From Actinomycetes bacterium (lineage in GTDB: Bacteria; Actinomycetota; Actinomycetes; Actinomycetales; Micrococcaceae): a stretch of 5,883 bases of DNA. Made by a program: the position numbers and the translations under genes. The stretch spans positions 1-5,883 of the forward strand of contig JAFAAV010000066.1 in assembly GCA_023426375.1 (NCBI GenBank). Reading direction: 5' to 3'. The notes beneath the pieces were generated by a model. It ran no database searches and was not told the DNA's origin. It saw nothing but the letters and a program-made list of their open reading frames with translations. Shown here piece after piece: positions 1 to 4,701 of the stretch; the first letter of the stretch is position 1, and each line of letters opens with the position of its first letter.

Positions 1-39
1 TATGTCATAAACTTGCACTATCAGCACCCTGACCATAGT

Positions 40-75
40 CTGATCGGTTGATCCGGGGCGGGTATAGTAGAGCGT
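40..75 (+). promoter_or_regulatory. Promoter of the marR-family gene (leaderless type)
   Basis: A strong -10 box TATAGT lies at 63-68. A weak -35-like CTGATC lies at 40-45, with a 17-bp spacer. Only 7 nt separate the -10 box from the ATG at 76, so transcription should begin at or next to the A of the start codon, giving an mRNA without a 5' leader. No Shine-Dalgarno sequence precedes the ATG, which agrees. GATC-GGTT-GATC (42-53) overlaps the -35 and could be an operator, possibly for the regulator itself. A weaker upstream pair, TTGCAC (13-18) and TAGTCT (36-41), also has a 17-bp spacer. Confidence 0.65.
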
Positions 76-564
76 ATGTCTTATAGAAACCAGTGGCCCA
101 CGAACCGTTTGCTGTCAACCGCAGCGCGGCTGGTGGAGCATGCGTGGAACGAGAGCTTGGCATCTCTTGGTATCACCCACGCCGGCGTGATGGCCCTGGA
201 CGTCCTGCAAGCCGAGGGCAGTATGACCCAAGCGCAATTGGCGCATAAAGTCCGCGTCCAGGCCCAGACCATGGGTAAGACCTTGCATCGATTGGAAGTC
301 CACGGCCACATCACGCGGTCCAAGAATGTCCGTGATCGCCGTTCGCACGTAGTGTCCATTTCTCCCGAGGGGGAGAAGGTTCTGGCCACCGCCTCAAAGT
401 TGGAAAACGATCTGCTGGGTGAAGGCACCCTGGTGGACGAGAATTTAAGGCGATCCCTGGCGGAAATTATTTCCACGCTGGGCGGTGCTCGATGGAAGCT
501 CGAAGTTTCCGATGACGGCGTGGTGCGCCAGGACAACGACGAGTCCGTGGTGGTCGAACAGTAA
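76..564 (+). CDS. MarR-family winged helix-turn-helix transcriptional regulator
   Basis: This encodes a 162-residue DNA-binding repressor or activator of the MarR family, which acts in the cytoplasm as a dimer. Residues 10-45 form the N-terminal dimerisation helices. The winged helix-turn-helix covers about 48-97, with a recognition helix near 62-74. The family signature is a wing containing D87-R88-R89 followed by VVSISPEG. Residues 100-135 form the C-terminal dimerisation helix, and about 20 acidic, probably disordered residues follow. There are no cysteines, so it is not a thiol-based redox sensor of the OhrR type; ligand and targets are unknown. The start is the first in-frame ATG and lies exactly where the promoter predicts a leaderless transcript. 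A strong hairpin closes the gene, so it appears monocistronic. MarR genes often control a divergent neighbour, which would lie left of this window. Confidence 0.88.
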   Translation: MSYRNQWPTNRLLSTAARLVEHAWNESLASLGITHAGVMALDVLQAEGSMTQAQLAHKVRVQAQTMGKTLHRLEVHGHITRSKNVRDRRSHVVSISPEGEKVLATASKLENDLLGEGTLVDENLRRSLAEIISTLGGARWKLEVSDDGVVRQDNDESVVVEQ

Positions 565-577
565 CCAGTTTTCGCAC

Positions 578-626
578 GAACAACTGCGTCATCCCGAGTA
601 GGGGTGGCGCAGTTGTTCTTTGTCCT
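578..626 (+). terminator. Rho-independent terminator of the marR-family gene
   Basis: An 18-bp hairpin begins 13 nt after the marR stop. The 5' arm is 578-595, the loop GAGTA is 596-600 and the 3' arm is 601-618. All pairs are Watson-Crick except two G-T wobbles (589-607 and 592-604); the outer 11 bp (GAACAACTGCG with CGCAGTTGTTC) are perfect. TTCTTTGTCCT follows, a modest T-rich tail on the plus strand. No T-run follows on the minus strand, so it acts for marR. Confidence 0.85.
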
Positions 627-640
627 GTGCGGGTGCGGGT

Positions 641-684
641 ATGAAAAAGTCCGGCCACAATACGTCAGTAATGTGGCCGGACTT
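641..684 (-). terminator. Rho-independent terminator of tRNA-Lys
   Basis: A perfect 13-bp stem pairs 647-659 with 672-684 (AAGTCCGGCCACA with TGTGGCCGGACTT) around a 12-nt loop. Read on the minus strand, the stem ends in a run of five T (complement of the A-run at 644-648). It starts only 7 nt beyond the 3' end of the tRNA at 692. This is a textbook terminator for the minus-strand tRNA transcript. Confidence 0.88.
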
Positions 685-691
685 GTCGGGG

Positions 692-764
692 TGCGCCCCC
701 TGGGACTCGAACCCAGAACCCATTGATTAAGAGTCAATTGCTCTGCCAATTGAGCTAGAGGCGC
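692..764 (-). tRNA. tRNA-Lys, anticodon CUU
   Basis: The minus strand folds into a complete 73-nt cloverleaf. The acceptor stem pairs GCGCCTC with GGGGCGC (one T-G wobble). The D stem is GCTC/GAGC, the anticodon stem is ATTGA/TCAAT with loop CTCTTAA, and the T arm is CTGGG-TTCGAGT-CCCAG. The anticodon CTT (plus-strand 729-731) reads AAG lysine codons. The discriminator base is A at 692. CCA is not encoded: the next minus-strand bases are CCCC, so the tail must be added after transcription. No intron is present. The gene converges with the marR-family gene and diverges from the dehydrogenase gene. Confidence 0.97.
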
Positions 765-781
765 TGGCGTTACCGGGAAGA

Positions 782-811
782 AAGTTAGCACATGGACTAG
801 CCCGTCAGGAA
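782..811 (-). promoter_or_regulatory. Possible promoter of tRNA-Lys
   Basis: On the minus strand a -10-like TAACTT (complement of 782-787) lies 17 nt before the mature tRNA 5' end, leaving a leader of about 10 nt. Candidate -35 boxes are imperfect: CTGACG (complement of 803-808, 15-bp spacer) or TTCCTG (complement of 806-811, 18-bp spacer). Position is right for a tRNA promoter, but the boxes are weak. Confidence 0.35.
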
Positions 812-903
812 CCTGTCCGTGCCGGGTTTCCCCTGCGCAACGAGAGATAACTTTAGCACCGCATGGCGATCTGTCCAATTCGGCGTACGTGGCGCCGGAC
901 ACG

Positions 904-936
904 TTCCAGGGTGGGTGGCACACGTACCATGGAGCC
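904..936 (+). promoter_or_regulatory. Likely promoter of the dehydrogenase gene (leaderless type)
   Basis: TACCAT at 925-930 fits the actinobacterial -10 pattern TANNNT and ends 6 nt before the ATG at 937, the geometry expected when transcription starts at the start codon. The -35 region is weak (TTCCAG, 904-909, 15-bp spacer). GGAG at 931-934 is only 2 nt from the ATG, too near to serve as a Shine-Dalgarno sequence. Confidence 0.45.
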
Positions 937-1923
937 ATGACTTCTCAGCACTCCACCGTTGCCTTGTCGGACCTGCGGGTGATCTCGCTTCCCGAGCAAA
1001 AACTTTTCGATCAGGTCAGTGCCGAACTCAGTGACTTCACCTGTGTTCTGTGGGATCTGGAGGGTGAGCCAGAGGGCTGTGCCCGTGAAGACATCGACAT
1101 CGCGGTGGCTCCTTATTTCAGTGGTCGCTGGATGAAGAACCCGTCGGTCGTGGAGAACGTCAAGCTCTTGCAACTGCAGTCCACCGGGTACAACGGAGTT
1201 CCGGAGCGCATCGGACCGGACGTTGCGCTGGCTTCGGCCGGCTGGGTGCATGCCGCCGGCACTGCGGAAATTGCCCTGGGGCTCATCATTGCCGCGCAGC
1301 GGAACATGGACCGCGCGATCATCCAGCAGAAAGAAGGCGTGTACAAACGCTTCTTCTCGCGTGCGGTGGCCGATTCCCGCGTGACCGTGGTGGGTATCGG
1401 TGAAATCGGTTCCGCCGTCATCGATCGCCTGCGCCCGTTCGAGGTCGAGATCACCCGTGTGGCGTCGTCGGCGCGCGAGGATGAACAAGGTCAGGTGCGC
1501 GGCGTGGATGAACTGGAGCAGATTCTCCCCGAGACCGACATCTTGGTGGTTGCTCTGCCTCTCACCGAGCAGACGGACAACATGTTCGACGCCGCCATGT
1601 TGAGCAAACTTCCCGACGACGCTTTGGTCGTCAATGTGGGGCGCGGGTCGCTGGTCAACACGGACGCACTGACCGAAGAAGTGAGTGCGGGCAGGCTCCG
1701 TTGCGCCCTGGACGTGGTCGATCCGGAGCCGCTGCCCGGTGACCATCCGCTCATGAGTGCCGCGGGCTCCATCGTGCTGCCGCACGTCGGTGGCTCCAAC
1801 GTGTCCTACCGGCCCCGGGTGCGGGATCTGATCCTGCAGCAGATCGAACTCGTCAAGGCGGGGAAGTCACCGCAATTTTTGGTGCAACCCGGGCGACTCG
1901 ATCTCGATTCCGCGGGGGAGTAG
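937..1923 (+). CDS. D-isomer-specific 2-hydroxyacid dehydrogenase
   Basis: This is a cytoplasmic oxidoreductase of the D-2-hydroxyacid dehydrogenase family, 328 residues, the usual size for a member without a C-terminal ACT domain. It interconverts a 2-oxoacid and a D-2-hydroxyacid; the substrate is not identifiable. The catalytic-domain half covers about 1-105 and 285-328. The Rossmann half begins with GIGEIG (153-158). The family's catalytic residues are R236 (in NVGRGSLVN), E264 (in DPEP) and H283 (in PHVGGSN). The second strand of the Rossmann fold ends in ITRVASSAR (172-180) instead of an acidic residue, which suggests NADP(H) over NAD(H); this is inference. The ATG at 937 was chosen over an in-frame GTG at 889, because a -10 box sits 6 nt before the ATG and the extra 16 residues look non-conserved. 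No terminator separates it from the ilv promoter, so read-through is possible. Confidence 0.88.
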   Translation: MTSQHSTVALSDLRVISLPEQKLFDQVSAELSDFTCVLWDLEGEPEGCAREDIDIAVAPYFSGRWMKNPSVVENVKLLQLQSTGYNGVPERIGPDVALASAGWVHAAGTAEIALGLIIAAQRNMDRAIIQQKEGVYKRFFSRAVADSRVTVVGIGEIGSAVIDRLRPFEVEITRVASSAREDEQGQVRGVDELEQILPETDILVVALPLTEQTDNMFDAAMLSKLPDDALVVNVGRGSLVNTDALTEEVSAGRLRCALDVVDPEPLPGDHPLMSAAGSIVLPHVGGSNVSYRPRVRDLILQQIELVKAGKSPQFLVQPGRLDLDSAGE

Positions 1924-1941
1924 TTCATAATGTGAGACAAG

Positions 1942-1959
1942 GTGTCCGAAGATTGACAC
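1942..1959. promoter_or_regulatory. Inverted repeat over the ilv -35 box, possible operator
   Basis: GTGTC (1942-1946) and GACAC (1955-1959) form an inverted repeat around 8 nt, and the right arm overlaps the -35 box TTGACA at 1953-1958. A second small dyad, GACA-AGG-TGTC (1936-1946), shares the left arm. The location suits a repressor site, but the arms are short and may be chance. Confidence 0.25.
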
Positions 1960-1990
1960 AGGAGACGCGCGCCTCACTACAGTGGGTGTT
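1953..1990 (+). promoter_or_regulatory. Promoter of the ilvBNC leader and operon
   Basis: A perfect -35 box TTGACA lies at 1953-1958. The best -10 is TACAGT at 1978-1983, with a longish 19-bp spacer. It ends 7 nt before the leader-peptide ATG at 1991, so the transcript should start at that ATG, as inferred for the marR-family gene. No Shine-Dalgarno sequence lies before the leader peptide. Alternative -10 placements with 17-18 bp spacing (such as ACTACA) fit the consensus less well. Confidence 0.72.
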
Positions 1991-2056
1991 ATGCAGTTCG
2001 CACCCAGTGACGTCGTAGACCTTGGAGTCGTTGTTCTTATCGGACATCGGGCCTGA
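1991..2056 (+). CDS. ilv operon leader peptide (attenuation peptide)
   Basis: A 21-codon open frame runs from ATG at 1991 to TGA at 2054-2056. Eight of its 21 residues are branched-chain: V8, V9, L11, V13, V14, V15, L16 and I17. The core of residues 8-17 reads VVDLGVVVLI. This is the composition expected of a leader peptide whose translation rate senses charged tRNA-Val, tRNA-Leu and tRNA-Ile. The peptide itself should have no function beyond being translated. Its last codons and stop overlap the 5' arm of the antiterminator (2047-2055), so a stalled ribosome and one at the stop codon would have opposite effects on folding. It appears leaderless, and ilvB follows 160 nt downstream. Actinobacterial ilv operons are known to carry such leader peptides, though the exact sequence varies. 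Confidence 0.85.
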   Translation: MQFAPSDVVDLGVVVLIGHRA

Positions 2057-2124
2057 GGAAAATACGTCGCGCGTGGACACAGGCCCGAACGCTCACGAAA
2101 CCCGTGGCGTGAGGGCCTTTCCTT
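2047..2124 (+). promoter_or_regulatory. Transcription attenuator of ilvBNC (antiterminator and terminator)
   Basis: Two exclusive structures are visible. The antiterminator pairs TCGGGCCTG (2047-2055) with CAGGCCCGA (2080-2088), 9 Watson-Crick pairs. The terminator pairs AGGCC (2081-2085) with GGCCT (2114-2118) and CTCACG (2092-2097) with CGTGAG (2108-2113), with a 6-nt bulge, a 10-nt loop and a TTTCCTT tail. GGGCCT occurs twice, at 2049-2054 and 2113-2118, and both copies compete for the single AGGCCC at 2081-2086. Stalling at the Val/Leu/Ile codons (2027-2041) would leave the first copy free and allow read-through. A ribosome reaching the stop codon would cover it and allow termination. A weaker upstream pairing, CCTTGG (2020-2025) with 2053-2058, could be the protector hairpin. 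Confidence 0.82.
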
Positions 2125-2128
2125 ATGT

Positions 2129-2156
2129 ATAACGACCCGCATCGGCACACCGTTAT
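2129..2156 (+). repeat. Small hairpin between the attenuator and ilvB
   Basis: ATAACG (2129-2134) and CGTTAT (2151-2156) form a perfect 6-bp inverted repeat with a 16-nt loop. It lies just after the T-rich tail of the attenuator, in the 92 nt before ilvB. No T-run follows, so it is not a terminator. It may be chance or a leader-RNA element. Confidence 0.25.
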
Positions 2157-2200
2157 CGGTCAGGGGACGGCCCGCCCGGCGTTCAGCACCAACAGCAGGT

Positions 2201-2206
2201 AAAGGA
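2201..2206 (+). promoter_or_regulatory. Ribosome binding site of ilvB
   Basis: AAAGGA lies 10 nt before the ATG at 2217, a usable Shine-Dalgarno sequence. It favours this start over the later in-frame ATG at 2355, whose GGAGGA is only 1 nt away and too close to work. Confidence 0.7.
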
Positions 2207-2216
2207 AATATCCACT

Positions 2217-4097
2217 ATGAGTAAGGATCAGCCGATCTCACCGGCCGTTATGGCCCATCGGCGCGCCGAGAACACCTCTGCGTCATTGGTGGGCGCGGAA
2301 TCGGACCAGCATCCCGTAGCCACCGCGGTGGTCGGTGCTGAGGGTCCGGAGGAAATGACGGGTTCGCAAGCCATCATTCGTTCGCTCGAGCAGCTCGGAG
2401 TCACGGATGTCTTCGGCCTTCCGGGTGGCGCAATCCTTCCCACGTACGACCCCCTGATGGACGCAGAGAAGATCAACCACATCCTGGTGCGTCATGAGCA
2501 GGGAGCGGGACACGCTGCCGAAGGCTACGCACTGGCTTCTGGTCGCACGGGCGTGTGCATCGTGACCTCGGGTCCCGGTGCCACCAACTTGGTCACTGCA
2601 CTGGCGGACGCCAACATGGATTCGATCCCCATGGTGGCCATCACCGGTCAGGTCTCGAGCGCTTTCATTGGTACCGACGCGTTCCAGGAAGCGGACATCG
2701 TGGGCATGACCATGCCCATCACCAAGCACTCCTACCTGGTGACCGATGCCCATGACATCCCGCGCGTTCTGGCCGAGGCCTTCCATTTGGCCTCCACCGG
2801 TCGCCCCGGCCCCGTGCTGGTCGACGTCTCCAAGGACGCGCAGGTCTCCACCATGACCTTCTCGTGGCCGCCGCAGCTGGATCTTCCCGGCTACCGCCCC
2901 GTCACGCGCGGACATTCCAAGCAGATCAAGGAAGCCGCCCGCCTCATCGCGGCCGCCGAGCGTCCGGTGCTCTACACCGGTGGCGGTGCCATGCGCGCCG
3001 ACGCCGCTTCCGAGCTCCTCGAACTCGCCGAGCTCACCGGGGCACCCGTGGTCACGACTTTGACCGCTCGCGGTGTGTTCCCGGATTCCCACGAGTTGAA
3101 CCTGGGCATGCCCGGCATGCACGGCACGGTTCCGGCCGTGTACGCGATGCAGCAATCGGACCTGCTGGTGACTCTGGGAGCTCGTTTTGACGACCGCGTG
3201 ACCGGCCAGTTGGACACCTTCGCGCCCAACGCCAAGGTGATCCATGCCGACATCGATCCCGCAGAGATTTCCAAGAACCGCACGGCGGACGTGCCCATCG
3301 TGGGCGACCTCAAGACCGTGATCCCTGACCTGACCGATGCAGTGCGGCAGGAATTCGAGAACGGGCCCAAGCCCGACCTGAGCACGTGGTGGTCCACACT
3401 GTCCACCCTGCGTGACACCTACCCGCTGGGTTACACGCGCACGGACGACGGCCTGGGAAGTCCCCAATACGTGATCGAGCGGATTTCGGCGCTCACCGGA
3501 CCTGAGGCCGTGTATGTGTCCGGCGTGGGCCAGCACCAGATGTGGTCCGCACAATTCGTCGACTACGAGCGTCCGCGGCAGTGGCTGAACTCCGCCGGGC
3601 TGGGCACCATGGGCTTTGCCGTTCCGGCCGCCATGGGTGCCCAGGTGTCCCAACCGGACCGTGTGGTGTGGGCGATCGACGGCGACGGCTGCTTCCAGAT
3701 GACCAATCAGGAACTGGCCACGTGCGTGATCAACAACATCCCCATCAAGGTGGCGGTCATCAACAACTCGTCGCTGGGCATGGTGCGGCAGTGGCAGACC
3801 CTGTTCTACGACGGTCGTTACTCCAACACCGAGCTGAACACCGGTCACAACTCCCGTCGAGTGCCGGACTTCGTGAAACTGGCCGAGTCCTACGGTTGCG
3901 CTGCCCTGCGTTGCGAAAGCGACGATCAGGTGGACGACGTGATCAAGCAGGCCCTGGAGATCAACGACCGGCCCGTGGTCATCGACTTCGTGGTGTCCGC
4001 GGACGCCATGGTCTGGCCCATGGTTCCCTCGGGCGTGTCCAACGACCAGATCCAAATTGCCAAAAACCTGACTCCTGACTGGAACTCGGAGGACTAA
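2217..4097 (+). CDS. ilvB: Acetohydroxyacid synthase (acetolactate synthase) large subunit
   Basis: This is the catalytic subunit of acetohydroxyacid synthase, the first shared step of Val/Leu/Ile synthesis. It joins two pyruvates to 2-acetolactate, or pyruvate and 2-oxobutyrate to 2-aceto-2-hydroxybutyrate, using ThDP, Mg2+ and FAD. At 626 residues it is full length for actinobacterial IlvB, including the usual variable N-terminal stretch of about 45 residues before MTGSQAIIRSLEQLG. The pyrimidine-binding domain (about 47-215) carries the catalytic glutamate E94 in RHEQGAGHAAEGYA. The central FAD-type domain is about 234-375. The pyrophosphate domain (about 415-600) has the ThDP/Mg motif IDGDGCFQ (487-494), with D490 and N517 as metal ligands, followed by GMVRQWQ. 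It is the first structural gene after the attenuator and lies 3 nt before ilvN. Residues 147-149 are Ser-Ser-Ala where plant enzymes have Pro-Arg-Arg. Confidence 0.97.
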   Translation: MSKDQPISPAVMAHRRAENTSASLVGAESDQHPVATAVVGAEGPEEMTGSQAIIRSLEQLGVTDVFGLPGGAILPTYDPLMDAEKINHILVRHEQGAGHAAEGYALASGRTGVCIVTSGPGATNLVTALADANMDSIPMVAITGQVSSAFIGTDAFQEADIVGMTMPITKHSYLVTDAHDIPRVLAEAFHLASTGRPGPVLVDVSKDAQVSTMTFSWPPQLDLPGYRPVTRGHSKQIKEAARLIAAAERPVLYTGGGAMRADAASELLELAELTGAPVVTTLTARGVFPDSHELNLGMPGMHGTVPAVYAMQQSDLLVTLGARFDDRVTGQLDTFAPNAKVIHADIDPAEISKNRTADVPIVGDLKTVIPDLTDAVRQEFENGPKPDLSTWWSTLSTLRDTYPLGYTRTDDGLGSPQYVIERISALTGPEAVYVSGVGQHQMWSAQFVDYERPRQWLNSAGLGTMGFAVPAAMGAQVSQPDRVVWAIDGDGCFQMTNQELATCVINNIPIKVAVINNSSLGMVRQWQTLFYDGRYSNTELNTGHNSRRVPDFVKLAESYGCAALRCESDDQVDDVIKQALEINDRPVVIDFVVSADAMVWPMVPSGVSNDQIQIAKNLTPDWNSED

Positions 4098-4100
4098 TCA

Positions 4101-4610
4101 ATGAGCCGTCATACTCTCTCCGTTCTGGTTGAAGACAAGCCGGGCGTGCTGACGCGCGTCGCCGGTTTGTTCGCTCGCCGTGCGTTCAACATTCACTCCC
4201 TGGCCGTGGGCCCTACGGAGCTGCCCGGGATTTCTCGGATCACCGTGGTGGTGGATGCTGACGGCGAATTGCTGGAGCAGGTCACCAAGCAACTGAACAA
4301 GCTCATCAACGTCATCAAAATTGTTGAGCTCGCCCCGGAATCCTCCGTGCAGCGCGACCACATCATGGTCAAGGTCCGCGCGGATGCCTCAACGCGTTTG
4401 CAGGTCACCCAGGCTGCAAATCTGTTCCGGGCCACCATCGTGGACGTCTCCACCGAGTCCGTGGTCATCGAGTCCACGGGCGCGCGGGACAAAATCCACG
4501 CCCTGTTGGACGTGTTGGAGCCGTTCGGCGTGCGAGAAATCGTTCGTGCTGGCACGCTGGCCTTGGGACGCGGTCCCAAGTCCATGTCGGACCGCGCGCT
4601 GCGGCACTAG
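4101..4610 (+). CDS. ilvN: Acetohydroxyacid synthase small (regulatory) subunit
   Basis: This is the regulatory subunit that binds IlvB, raises its activity and, in the family, gives feedback inhibition by valine. It is 169 residues, the normal length for the IlvH/IlvN type. The N-terminal ACT domain (about 4-76) contains EDKPGVLTRVAGLFARR and FNIHSLAVGPTE. G15 and N30 match the valine-site Gly and Asn known in E. coli IlvH (G14, N29), so feedback control is probably intact. The C-terminal domain (about 84-158) begins near QRDHIMVKV and ends near GTLALGRG. The start has an excellent Shine-Dalgarno GGAGG at 4088-4092, 8 nt before the ATG and inside the last ilvB codons, which implies coupled translation. 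The gene end contains a perfect 8-bp hairpin at 4562-4580. Confidence 0.96.
   Translation: MSRHTLSVLVEDKPGVLTRVAGLFARRAFNIHSLAVGPTELPGISRITVVVDADGELLEQVTKQLNKLINVIKIVELAPESSVQRDHIMVKVRADASTRLQVTQAANLFRATIVDVSTESVVIESTGARDKIHALLDVLEPFGVREIVRAGTLALGRGPKSMSDRALRH
4562..4580 (+). repeat. Perfect hairpin with GCG loop inside the 3' end of ilvN (copy 1)
   Basis: CTTGGGAC (4562-4569) and GTCCCAAG (4573-4580) are perfect 8-bp arms around the triloop GCG. The inner 12 nt, GGGACGCGGTCC (4565-4576), recur exactly at 4642-4653 in the ilvN-ilvC gap. It lies in coding sequence (LGRGPK), so protein constraint may explain part of it. It has no T-tail. Confidence 0.55.
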
Positions 4611-4626
4611 CCAGTACCTCACCCTT

Positions 4627-4659
4627 GATCGAGTTTCGCTCGGGACGCGGTCCTCGATC
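4627..4659 (+). repeat. Hairpin in the ilvN-ilvC gap (copy 2)
   Basis: The outer arms GATCGA (4627-4632) and TCGATC (4654-4659) pair perfectly, and GGAC/GTCC (4643-4646 with 4650-4653) forms an inner stem with the triloop GCG. The 12-mer GGGACGCGGTCC (4642-4653) repeats copy 1, 77 nt upstream. No T-run follows, so it is not a normal terminator. It could be an RNA processing or stability element between ilvN and ilvC. No convincing ilvC promoter was found in the 91-nt gap. Confidence 0.5.
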
Positions 4660-4683
4660 TGAACAGCAGTCCCACCATCGAAT

Positions 4684-4689
4684 GAGGAG
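4684..4689 (+). promoter_or_regulatory. Ribosome binding site of ilvC
   Basis: GAGGAG lies 12 nt before the ATG at 4702, slightly longer spacing than usual. It is the only Shine-Dalgarno-like sequence near the start and supports that ATG. Confidence 0.65.
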
Positions 4690-4701
4690 ATAGACAACCC
4701 C

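Noticed and set aside
692..764. tRNA-Lys as an integration site (att) of a mobile element
   Set aside because: No second copy of the tRNA 3' end, integrase or phage-like gene is visible in the window.
889..936. Upstream GTG start adding 16 residues to the dehydrogenase
   Set aside because: The -10 box lies inside this stretch, 6 nt before the ATG at 937, and the family does not require the extension.
81..938. 285-codon minus-strand open frame across marR, both terminators and the tRNA
   Set aside because: It runs through a tRNA gene and two terminator hairpins, so it cannot be a plausible protein gene.
929..940. Tiny upstream frame ATG-GAG-CCA-TGA overlapping the dehydrogenase ATG
   Set aside because: If transcription starts at 937 it is not transcribed, and three codons carry no evidence of function.
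853..1785. 310-codon minus-strand open frame opposite the dehydrogenase
   Set aside because: Its composition is His/Arg-rich with no motif; the plus-strand dehydrogenase has all catalytic residues.
2128..2133. TATAAC as a second, attenuator-independent ilvB promoter
   Set aside because: It resembles a -10 box, but no -35-like sequence lies 16-19 bp upstream, and the region is already explained by the attenuator tail.
1924..2216. T-box riboswitch in front of ilvB
   Set aside because: No T-box consensus was seen, and the leader peptide with competing hairpins explains the region.
2283..4055. 590-codon open frame on the minus strand opposite ilvB
   Set aside because: It mirrors the codon bias of a GC-rich gene. 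Its product is His/Gly/Val-rich with no recognisable domain, and ilvB on the other strand is unmistakable.
4611..4701. Independent ilvC promoter in the ilvN-ilvC gap
   Set aside because: TTGATC (4625-4630) could be a -35, but no TANNNT follows at 16-19 bp. Other actinobacteria do have ilvC promoters, so this is unsupported here but not excluded.
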